The notes under the pieces are model-generated. The model did no database searches, was not told where the DNA came from, and saw nothing but the letters and a program-made list of their open reading frames with translations. Positions 8,201-15,700 of a stretch of 43,233 nucleotides of DNA are shown here, piece after piece; position 1 is the first letter of the stretch, and every line of letters starts with the position of its first letter. Source of the DNA: Jaenimonas drosophilae (lineage: Eukaryota; Euglenozoa; Kinetoplastea; Trypanosomatida; Trypanosomatidae). The stretch lies in contig JASAON010001506.1 of assembly GCA_030849065.1 (NCBI GenBank), forward strand, positions 1 through 43,233, written 5' to 3'. Both the position numbers and the translations under genes were made by a program.

Positions 8201-9789
8201 ATCAAGTGGAGCATCTTCTCGTCCTGGCACGTGTGCAGCTGCGGCAGTACGCCGAGGCCCTCGTAGGTGCAGATCAACGCCATCAGGAGAGCCACGAGCG
8301 GCTGATGGCGGAGCTGGAGCAACATAAGCGTGAAGCGGCGGCGGAGGTACAAAGGCATCGCGTTTGCATCGATCAGCTTGTCGCGGCAGCATCTCAACGT
8401 GAGGAAGACGTGATGCGGAGCGCCGCACAACACGCAGAATCATTGCAGCGGGAGCGCATGATGCGATGTGCATCCATGGAGGTACATCAACACAAGATGA
8501 TGGAGCTCGTGGATCTTCATCAACGAGAGATGATGGAGCTACGCACGGCAAAAGACGACGCCCAACGACATGCGCTCGAGCAACAACAACAGCGGCTGAA
8601 TCTTCAGCATGATGATCGCCATCGGGCACGTCAATGGGAGATCGATCAGCTCAAGCGGGAACTCACGCACGTGCGACAGCGCTCCGCTGAAGATGTTGCG
8701 GCTGTGCGGCAAACACTCACAGATGAGCGTGTGGCGTTGGAGATGATGATCGTAGAGCATGCGAAGGAGCGCGATGAGTGGTCATGTGGTGCAGCACAGC
8801 AAGTTCCTTCCACCACATGCGATGCATCATCTTCATCATCTTCATCGCGTGGCCTCGTCTTTGTGCAGCAAGCACATCTTGTTGGTCTGTACGAGCTGCG
8901 TGCAGCATCGATGGAGGAAAAGTTGGCGTGGGTGATGCACGTGTTCGTGCATGTTGCGGGGCACGTGTGCCATCGTCAGCGCGCCGATCATCAACGCATC
9001 ATGAGTGCGACGGAGGTGGAGAAGGAGCAGCTCGAGACGGATCAACTGCGGCTGACGGAGCAAGTGGCCGTGCTGGAGGAGGAGCTGCGATCTCTGCGCG
9101 TTGCGCCATCACCAACCCCCAATGTGGTGGAGGCACCGCCAACCGTGAGTGAATCATCACGAGAACCGCAAAAGGTGGCGCAGGCGCTGCAACATCATCC
9201 GCCAGCATCGAAGTTGGCCACCGAGCCGCTCACGCCGGTGAGAGATCATCGATCGCACCGATGTGCATCGTGCGTCGTTCTCAACAAGGAACATGAGCCA
9301 ATCAGCTCACCACCGCCAACGAAACAAGAACAACAACAGCAACAGAAGCCAAAGCATCCATCTCCACATGAGCAACGTCAGCCACACAAACACCAACATC
9401 ATCCATCAGCAGCACCATCGTCATGTGCTCCCGCCGACACCATGTGTGCTGCGCAGCGATCTGCGCGACGGAGAGCATCTACCCCACCACGGAAGATGCA
9501 TGATGCAACAACTCAATCGCCTCCACACGGACGACGACGAGCGCACTCACTTGGTGTTGCGGCCTCTTTCCTCCGCTACTCACGTCGCGTCAGCCATCAA
9601 GATGATGCGAATGCCAACCTTATCCAACACGCGGATGCCGTGGCAACAGCGGTGGACCTCATCATGCATCAGGGCGACGTACTTCGTCAGGACGTTGCCC
9701 AACTCCTCCAGCAACAAGATGAGGTACCAGTGCTTCACGTGAAACAAACCATCACCCAACAACACCACCGTCATTCACTCTCATCATGA
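5263..9789 (+). CDS. large coiled-coil protein with Sfi1-like W motifs
   Basis: A 1508-residue protein made largely of Glu/Arg/Gln/His-rich heptad-like helix. Short aromatic/basic motifs interrupt the coils: VFGVW (139-143), FFRWQRR (from 187), LLFRWMAW (427-434), LIRRTFHRW (613-621), LLRWR (712-716) and VLWRW (815-819). Their L-x-x-x-F-x-x-W-x-x-x-x-x-R pattern is that of Sfi1-type centrin-binding repeats, although spacing here is wide and irregular (about 47 to 240 residues). The last 200 residues are disordered, with Gln, His and Pro runs, and end in a helical segment. Centrin-binding coiled-coil proteins act at basal bodies and fibres, so a basal-body or cytoskeletal scaffold is the best guess. 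No enzymatic domain is present. The start is the first ATG after the acceptor. Confidence 0.8.
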   Translation: MDDVGALLQQAQAGTLCLQQQLTTLHSCIMVDANDSDHEHHQQHIIHVYEQCVDVAEQLRQCSHNMYASFLVIKERDDDLRASRQKIKTFILDQAEFREELQHMYNEKMAHEEQQRRNMCEWMAAHKQGLMRDHLQAHVFGVWMRRCSQRLICRSVAAHTEEMNAQQTLLARFINQQRNHERRRLAFFRWQRRAHQRRMAALTSALAQTQADAVVVRDQHVEELQMRLTSVTQQSYVEEMKFTSVMEENRRLRVALAASTSEFAEKSETFGRVRDENAMKENVLHRIIADLEHQLGEERASRQREREEWMKMQVQHQHHFCTRMEEFMLHHENKAVVVEESYAAQMQACRSNHDGMADEMRALARQVDCLAPLSVEVVRLDAQLAESAKSADDAAMRCVHAENRCEEMRSTVAEVRRRLSMERGRALLFRWMAWATHRRMLRRMDEAHAHEQHYLILQQRASQQHAEEMHHLREEEADRLQRALDDHQRQHNQLRHTLMEVEHELQSVRASRDAVVEEHHHHQRQHHLDACVAALCAEELARRADLLHVEAQRVSDLRDVLHHRVCGEAERLSADLLHAMSVCDEWRQHCDGREVVMATRCAAMLGSFNATQLIRRTFHRWEMHHVRRRLGQQLRTTQREAHDAEEQHRVALTSSKDDLVRAQQVWRCQREELLHQHQHRCSALTTIMAHRHREEVRRLGARVVDYCASTHLLRWRVCVMMRRQRRREKQMDDERRVDARKHEWMEERMSLLLAWAAEHRSTWSLACAEMMSAQSSTAMALMHVEQQRLHDDLAASTTEVGQLTQQLRISAQWPVLWRWIYQRTLHVIHRVHAIVDEHYTAVWRCFDEALQHSVASAQDAEEGWKLLRTFVDEMHHVADEVRTSSQEDVLPSVSDARTYVVERLMMLASRFRGLLPPHTSLDRRWATAAVDELRCQLQQNEDEWRRIHPTTTTTSDEHTPVASSSSPRVVVDDECHALVHQVEHLLVLARVQLRQYAEALVGADQRHQESHERLMAELEQHKREAAAEVQRHRVCIDQLVAAASQREEDVMRSAAQHAESLQRERMMRCASMEVHQHKMMELVDLHQREMMELRTAKDDAQRHALEQQQQRLNLQHDDRHRARQWEIDQLKRELTHVRQRSAEDVAAVRQTLTDERVALEMMIVEHAKERDEWSCGAAQQVPSTTCDASSSSSSSRGLVFVQQAHLVGLYELRAASMEEKLAWVMHVFVHVAGHVCHRQRADHQRIMSATEVEKEQLETDQLRLTEQVAVLEEELRSLRVAPSPTPNVVEAPPTVSESSREPQKVAQALQHHPPASKLATEPLTPVRDHRSHRCASCVVLNKEHEPISSPPPTKQEQQQQQKPKHPSPHEQRQPHKHQHHPSAAPSSCAPADTMCAAQRSARRRASTPPRKMHDATTQSPPHGRRRAHSLGVAASFLRYSRRVSHQDDANANLIQHADAVATAVDLIMHQGDVLRQDVAQLLQQQDEVPVLHVKQTITQQHHRHSLSS

Positions 9790-9910
9790 GTGTGTAAAGT
9801 ATCTCACTGGTTTTTTTGTTTCCTAGACCATCAAGAAGTTGCGAAGATCTTGTTGTTGCTCATCTACCAACAAACAATGATCTCGAAGCTCGGATGTTGT
9901 GTCTCACACT

Positions 9911-9955
9911 TCGCTATTCTTTTTTTTTGTTTTTGCTCCGCTCATGTGGTTGTAG
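9911..9955 (+). promoter_or_regulatory. trans-splice acceptor, TGTAG|CTC type
   Basis: The T-rich tract TTCTTTTTTTTTGTTTTTGC is followed by GTTGTAG|CTC, with the AG at 9954-9955, giving a 5'UTR of about 126 nt that contains a CA-rich run just before the ATG at 10082. A second candidate (TTTTTTTGTTTCCTAG) lies near 9810-9826. Confidence 0.65.
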
Positions 9956-10081
9956 CTCATCCAAGCACACATAGATACAAGGCGTCGCGTAGAGGAGGAC
10001 GTCTGCCCGCACAACATTTTTTTGGCGGGTACCACACACACACACACGCACACATCAGGAGATCATCTTGTTGTTGGTGTC

Positions 10082-12646
10082 ATGGCGGATGAAATTGATG
10101 ACGTGGACGTTGACGAGCCGCTCACCAAGGCACGCCTCTTCACGTCTGTTGGCGCGACGCAAGAGTGGTCTGATATGGGCGTTGGCGCCGTTGCGCTGAA
10201 TACATCGCCCGATGATGGCAGCTCCTCGCCGGTGCTGCTTATTCGTGACGTAGATGATGCGCAACAACTTCTTCTCTCCACGCCAATGAGCTACGAAGAC
10301 ATATACGTTGTGCAGAACGATGCAATTCTCGTCTGGGCTGATCCGCACCTCGGCTGCGACATCGCCTGCAGCTTCATCTTCAAGGAGGGGTGCACCTCCA
10401 TCGTTGAGGCCATTCGCGCAGCCCAACGCCAGTCCTCGACGTCGTGGATGAACGCCAACAACAACGTCGCGGGTGTTGCGCCAGGCGATGTTGGCGCATC
10501 GCAGTGGGAAGTTAAGACGGAGAACCTCTCCGCCATTTTAGATGCCGCCACAAACACACCGCTGCGATTTGGAGACTTCATCAAGCAACGTACATCCTTC
10601 TTTGGGGAGCTCGCCGCCCTCTTCGTCTCTGCCCGTGACGCACAGGACGTGCAGAGCCTCGACTGCATCGCCGCCATCGTTCTCATCTTGTTGCGATCGC
10701 CCTACAACACCGAAGGGAAAATCATGGCGCAGTTCGTGGATAACACATCCATTGACGCGTGCATCGATATCGTGCAACACGGAGTTGGGCGCACAGATGC
10801 CGCCAGCGGTTTTGTGTCAGCGGCGGAGCGCAGAGCTACTTTCAAGAATCCATGCGCACTGCCGGCGGAGATGGAGAGCCGCATTCACGTCTTGTACGCG
10901 TGTGGCTATCTCAAGGATCTTCTTCCGCTGAGTTTGGATGATGGCGATGCGATGGCCTCATCCCTGCTCACCTCATTTCTCGTTCGGTTTAAGATCGATC
11001 TCATTGATGATATGTGCAGCGACGAACATCTTCTCCGCGATGCGTTTCAGCGCGTGATGAGCGGGCCGAGCACAACGGCCGCGGAGGTGGCCGATGTGGC
11101 CGCATTGGTGGCTGACATCGCCAAAACCATCAAGCACGCCGCCATCCCCTTCGATATGAAGGAAAAGATGATGAACGCACTGCAACACACGGGTGTGTTT
11201 AGTTTCGTGAGCTTCGCCATCGCCCGCGGGCTCGCCGCCGAGCCAACTGATGCACATGTAGCAACGTGGAGGTCTGCGGTGGAGGTGTGTTGCGATGTTC
11301 TCAACAGCATCTTCATCATTTGCCCCGGAGCGAAGGAGGAGCTCCTCGTGGAGAGCGCGAGCACACCACGCACATGCATCTTGACTCACCTACTCCACGG
11401 CCTCACCGTCCTCGGCCGAAGCTCACAACTTCAGAGTTGTTTTGATGCGATGTCTGGATGTTGCGTCAGCGGGGTCATTGCCGCGCTGGGTTATGGCACC
11501 ATCGCGCCACAGATCGCCGCCGCGCGCCTCGGCATTCTTCAGTTTTTCGTGGATGGGTGGGTGGTGGAGAAGCCGCCGCTCTATCGTCTCGCCACCCACG
11601 TTGCTGAACTTCTGCAAAGTGGGGAATCATCGCCATCCATGCTGAGCTCATCGGAGTCGCTGCAGGTGATGTACGGCCTGCGCGCCCTCTCTCTCGTGGT
11701 GGAGGAGGCCCCGCCCCACATTAGCCGCGGTGTGGCGGAGATCATTCAGCTCTCTAATCTTTTGGAGGCGTGCGCGACGGCCCTCGCGCACGAGGGTCGT
11801 CGGTGGGCCAACACACAATCATCTGCGCTAAACTTTGTTGCGAGCCTCATTGAGAATGAGGATCTCCACATGATGGGCGCCATCTCCGCGAGCGGCCTCC
11901 TGAGCACCATCGTGGAGCTCCATCTCCGCCACCACCGCCGCCAAAATCTCCTGAGCGGCGCGGCGGGAAGCGTGCTCGATCGCCTCTGCAGTGGCGTACA
12001 TCGCGAGAAGCTTCAGCACAACTCGCAATCCTCCATGAATAATCATAACCCGCTCATGACGTTGGTACACGGTGATGATTCATCCTCCCTCGTCCATGGC
12101 GGCGGGGCGAACGCCAACGCAGGCAACGCCACCACCGCATCGCAGCACACCGCCTACTTTGATGCGGCGGTGGAGGTGATGGGCCGCCATGGCGCGGAGC
12201 TCGCCGCTCGTTTCCCGAGCCTCGCCGAGAAGCTCCAGCGCATGTTGCGTGAAACACCGGAGGAGGCGCAGATGCTCGACGCAGAGACCTCAAGCATCGC
12301 CAGCACGATGGAGCGGTCAGTGAGCGGGATCTCTGAGTTTGATGCGCTCGCGATGGAGCTGGGCATCGATATGGCCACCGGCTCGCGGAGCGGCTCCACA
12401 TCGCCGAGCGCTGGGCCATCCTCAGCGCCAACAGATCGTCGTCCAAGCCTCCGCTTGGCGGATGATGAAGATCTCCCGCTTGCTGCCGCGGCAGTAGGGG
12501 ATGATGATGTGCCGCATGAGCATGGCGGTGGCGTTGATAACCCTAAACGCCAGCGACACGAACATGCGGAGTCAGAGGAGGAGATGGAGGCCAAACGTGG
12601 CCGAAGTGAAGGCTCCGAGCAGAGCGCAGCAACAGAGCCTAATTGA
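10082..12646 (+). CDS. protein phosphatase 4 regulatory subunit 3-like (SMEK/Psy2)
   Basis: 854 residues from the ATG at 10082. Residues about 16-115 match the N-terminal RanBD/PH-like domain of PP4R3, with the QEWSDMGVGAV signature and IYVVQNDAILVWADP. The SMK-1 (DUF625) region follows (about 140-350), including WEVKTENLSAILDA, the linker TFKNPCALPAEMES and FLVRFKIDLIDDMC, then an alpha-helical ARM-like stretch. The C-terminal 120 residues are acidic and disordered, with a basic cluster (NPKRQRHEH, near 819) that may be a nuclear localisation signal. In other eukaryotes this subunit directs the PP4 catalytic subunit to phospho-substrates in DNA repair, centrosome maturation and cell-cycle control. 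Length is typical of the family. The in-frame TTG at 10022 lies in the CA-rich leader and was not used. Confidence 0.9.
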   Translation: MADEIDDVDVDEPLTKARLFTSVGATQEWSDMGVGAVALNTSPDDGSSSPVLLIRDVDDAQQLLLSTPMSYEDIYVVQNDAILVWADPHLGCDIACSFIFKEGCTSIVEAIRAAQRQSSTSWMNANNNVAGVAPGDVGASQWEVKTENLSAILDAATNTPLRFGDFIKQRTSFFGELAALFVSARDAQDVQSLDCIAAIVLILLRSPYNTEGKIMAQFVDNTSIDACIDIVQHGVGRTDAASGFVSAAERRATFKNPCALPAEMESRIHVLYACGYLKDLLPLSLDDGDAMASSLLTSFLVRFKIDLIDDMCSDEHLLRDAFQRVMSGPSTTAAEVADVAALVADIAKTIKHAAIPFDMKEKMMNALQHTGVFSFVSFAIARGLAAEPTDAHVATWRSAVEVCCDVLNSIFIICPGAKEELLVESASTPRTCILTHLLHGLTVLGRSSQLQSCFDAMSGCCVSGVIAALGYGTIAPQIAAARLGILQFFVDGWVVEKPPLYRLATHVAELLQSGESSPSMLSSSESLQVMYGLRALSLVVEEAPPHISRGVAEIIQLSNLLEACATALAHEGRRWANTQSSALNFVASLIENEDLHMMGAISASGLLSTIVELHLRHHRRQNLLSGAAGSVLDRLCSGVHREKLQHNSQSSMNNHNPLMTLVHGDDSSSLVHGGGANANAGNATTASQHTAYFDAAVEVMGRHGAELAARFPSLAEKLQRMLRETPEEAQMLDAETSSIASTMERSVSGISEFDALAMELGIDMATGSRSGSTSPSAGPSSAPTDRRPSLRLADDEDLPLAAAAVGDDDVPHEHGGGVDNPKRQRHEHAESEEEMEAKRGRSEGSEQSAATEPN

Positions 12647-13370
12647 CGATGATAATGGAAATGAATGTGCGTGGATGCAAATGTTTCATCTGTGGTGCGT
12701 TGTGGCGATGTGGTGATGGCGTATGTTGCATTGCAAAGGAGTTGTGCTGCCTGTTTCCTTCGTTGATGATTGTTTTGTGATGGTGCTAGATAGGTGGATA
12801 TGTACAAGTTTGTTGTGGCAACATGATGAATGACACAATGCTGTTGGAGATGGATCTTCATGATCAGTGAGTTGTGGCGTCCATGGCAGAGTATTATTCC
12901 GTGCAGCATCTCATTGCTCAAGGCCACGATGCGTTCATTCATTCTCTTATTCACTGGCTGCTACACATTTTGGCATCAACGTGAATGCCAACATGTGCTA
13001 CGAACGTGAGTGCTATGATTCACTTTGTGGTGATGATCGCGTGTTTGCTGTTGCTCTTCCTATCACCTGTTCTCACAGAATTGCACGAAAGAAAGACGTA
13101 CACGCGTACGCTGCATGCTTTTGTGAATGTTGCCGGAACGGGAAAAAAAAACTTCATCTTCATCTTCTCTTCTCTTCTTCATCAGCATCTCGCGCAAGCG
13201 TAGATTTGTGCTCTGCCAACGACCACTCGCGCACAACACACCATCTTGGTTGCTGTTGGCAAACAATCCGTTCGTGGTAGGCCTCTTCATTCTTCTTCTA
13301 CTCATCAACATCTCTTTCGTGGAGCCCCTCTCCCACCTCATCCAGGCATACCTTCTCTTCATACGCACAC
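12647..13370. other. intergenic region
   Basis: About 720 bp without a supported gene: 3'UTR of the PP4R3-like gene, then CT-rich tracts near 13150-13185 and 13282-13345 that fit the trans-splice acceptors of the kinase gene. Short overlapping frames here look like chance. Confidence 0.55.
13282..13345 (+). promoter_or_regulatory. trans-splice acceptor
   Basis: A long CT-rich tract (CCTCTTCATTCTTCTTCTAC onward) ends in CATCCAG with the AG at 13344-13345, 25 nt before the ATG at 13371. A further acceptor (CTTCTTCATCAG) ends at 13185. Confidence 0.6.
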
Positions 13371-14684
13371 ATGACGGAAGAAGCAGCGAAGCAAAACACC
13401 AACAAGAGCCTCCCAAAGCCACCATCGGGAGAGGCCAAGGCTGATCCGCTCGAGGGCATTCTTGGCACAACTGCCGAATGCACCTACGTGAAGCGAAAGC
13501 TCCTCGGCCAGGGCAGTTTTGGCAGCGCATGGCGTGTGGAGGAGTCTGGCACCGGCCGCATCCTCGCCGCGAAGTTGATGGCGCTCAACGACATGACGCC
13601 AAAAGACCGCGGCTTCGTCACCAACGAAGTGAAGTGCCTCTCCCGGTGCAACAACCCGCACATTGTGAGGTGCGAAAACTCCGTGGAGAAGGATGGCATG
13701 CTGCTCATTGTGATGGAGTACGCCGATGGCGGTGATTTATACAAGCAAATTAAGGCCCGCCAACAAAACATGCGCTACTTCCGCGAGCACGAGGTCATCT
13801 TCATCTTTTTGCAGCTCTGTCTCGCCCTTGATCATATTCACAGCAACAAGATGATGCACCGAGATCTCAAGACGGCCAACATCCTCCTCACCACCACGGG
13901 TTTGGTGAAGCTCGGTGACTTCGGCTTCTCCCGGCAATACGAGGACTCCCTCTCCAACCCAGTGGGCTCCACCTTTTGTGGCACACCCTACTACCTCAGC
14001 CCGGAGTTGTGGCACCGTCAGCCCTACAGCAAGAAGAGTGAGATGTGGGCCTTGGGTGTGGTGCTCTACGAGGTGATGGCCCTCAAGCGCCCCTTTGGTG
14101 GCCGCAACATGGATGAGCTCATCAGCAACATTTGCCACGCACGTCGGCCGCCACTTCCGGATTCCTTCTCGGAGGAGCTCCGCTCCGTCTGCGACCAGCT
14201 CCTCTCCGTGGATCCAAATAAGCGGCCATCGCTTCGACGGTTGTTCGCCGAGCCCTTCATTCGTGCCAATCTGCAAACGTTGATGCGCAGCGTGGAGCGG
14301 CACAACCGCATCCCTCCAGAGGTACGCGAGAAGGTGGCGGAGTGCGTGAATAGCTGCTTGACGTGCGAGCTCCAGGATTATGATGCGCCGAAGGTGGAGC
14401 CGCGGGTTGGCGTTGTGAAGCGCCACACCGCCGGCGGTGGCTGGCAGGATTGCGAGCTCAGCCTGGATGCGATGGCCATCACCATGAAGCAGGTCGCGAC
14501 GGGAACCACCGAGACGGTGCCTCTCTCCACGCTCACCTCTGTGTGCCCCATTGATGAACCGATAGCGGGAGAAAAGTACGTGTTTGCCATGAAGAACATG
14601 ACGGGCAAGGCCTTTTGGTTCAAGGGGCAGGATGCGGAGTCGTACGAGGCGTGGCTCACGGCACTGCAGAATGCCACACCATGA
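13371..14684 (+). CDS. NEK-family Ser/Thr protein kinase with C-terminal PH domain (NRK-like)
   Basis: 437 residues. The kinase domain (about 40-300) has the glycine loop GQGSFG (46-51), the VAIK-type Lys68, the helix-C Glu86, HRDLKTANIL (163-172), DFG (183-185) and the NEK-typical GTPYYLSPE (204-212). The Asp of the usual S-D-x-W-A-L-G motif is Glu224 (KSEMWALG), a conservative change in an otherwise complete active site. A PH domain fills about residues 325-435, with the terminal Trp of the last helix in YEAWLTALQ. This layout matches the trypanosomatid NRKA/NRKB group, NIMA-related kinases with a PH domain that act in cell-cycle and differentiation signalling. Catalytic activity is expected. 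The stop codon sits in an (ATGAAC)4 hexamer repeat. Confidence 0.93.
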   Translation: MTEEAAKQNTNKSLPKPPSGEAKADPLEGILGTTAECTYVKRKLLGQGSFGSAWRVEESGTGRILAAKLMALNDMTPKDRGFVTNEVKCLSRCNNPHIVRCENSVEKDGMLLIVMEYADGGDLYKQIKARQQNMRYFREHEVIFIFLQLCLALDHIHSNKMMHRDLKTANILLTTTGLVKLGDFGFSRQYEDSLSNPVGSTFCGTPYYLSPELWHRQPYSKKSEMWALGVVLYEVMALKRPFGGRNMDELISNICHARRPPLPDSFSEELRSVCDQLLSVDPNKRPSLRRLFAEPFIRANLQTLMRSVERHNRIPPEVREKVAECVNSCLTCELQDYDAPKVEPRVGVVKRHTAGGGWQDCELSLDAMAITMKQVATGTTETVPLSTLTSVCPIDEPIAGEKYVFAMKNMTGKAFWFKGQDAESYEAWLTALQNATP

Positions 14685-15700
14685 ACATGAACATGAACAT
14701 GAACACACACACGCTCTCCACGTCCATGTACATCATCATGGTTGGGCGTGTGCGGCGTGGAGCACACAATCGCCACGAGGTGGGCCGAGTTCATCATTTT
14801 CATTATATGATCCATCCTATACAGCCCTCGCGAACGATGATGATGATGAAGATGTTCTTCGCTTCAGCGGGATGATCCCGCTCGTTCTTCCCTCTTCTTT
14901 TTGTTTCTATGTTTGCTGATGTTGTTGGCTGAGTGCTCGCCGATCCAGATCGCCTGCCTCTGTTCGCATTGCTGTACTGATTGCGATGCGTCGCCAACAA
15001 GATTGAATGAGCATATTTGTTGGTGGTGATAGATGTGATTGTGTCTTGGGTTGTTTCGTCAATGAGGTACGACGACGATCCTCTTCATCCAACTACGTCA
15101 GCACGAACGTGTGTGAATGTCATTTGCTCGATCGCGGTGTGTTTTCCTCATCACTTCAATATATAAACGTTTGCGGTGAAAAGCGCCGTTGAATGTGCAA
15201 AGGTGTGCGCGCGCATTCCATCGCTGATTGCTACTTGCTTGTTCGTTTCGGCCATCCACGTTGATCTTCAGTCGGGCATCATCTTCTATACTGCAACACC
15301 GTGCTGATGATGGCGGCGATGGAGATGAAGATTGGATGATGGCCGCAACATTGCTTTAATATTTATTCATTCGGGTATTCTCTCATGGTGTGGCCCACCA
15401 CGTGCGAGCACTGGCGGTGGTGACGTGGAGGATAATGTGCTCCACCTCCCTCCACCCTCTCGCTCCTCCCACACCACCAACGTCGAGGGTGGTTCTATGT
15501 ACTCCATCAGCACGTGGAGAGGTGGTCTTGTAGATGGCACATCCGCAATGCCAACGCGGGAGTTGGCGCGGGAAACAACTCATCAATATTGTTGCTTCTG
15601 ATTTTTTTGGATCCACGATACACGATGCAGATCTTCTTCATCAAGCATCATCTTGTGACTGTTTCTTCTTCTTCCTCTCGCACCAAGATTTGAAGGACGC
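14685..15700. other. intergenic region
   Basis: About 1 kb without a supported gene, beginning with the end of an (ATGAAC)4 repeat and a CA run after the kinase stop. It probably holds the kinase 3'UTR and the 5'UTR and acceptor of the VPS11-like gene. Frames at 15007-15192 and 15332-15601 lack recognisable content. Confidence 0.55.
15661..15687 (+). promoter_or_regulatory. trans-splice acceptor
   Basis: The tract GTTTCTTCTTCTTCCTCTCG is followed by CACCAAG with the AG at 15686-15687, 13 nt before the ATG at 15701. Confidence 0.6.

Noticed and set aside
8111..8629. 172-residue - strand frame inside the giant coiled-coil gene
   Set aside because: Shadow of a repetitive coding sequence; no domain and wrong strand for the array.
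15332..15601. 89-residue + strand frame between kinase and VPS11-like genes
   Set aside because: It begins at TTG, has no recognisable content and lies in the probable UTR.
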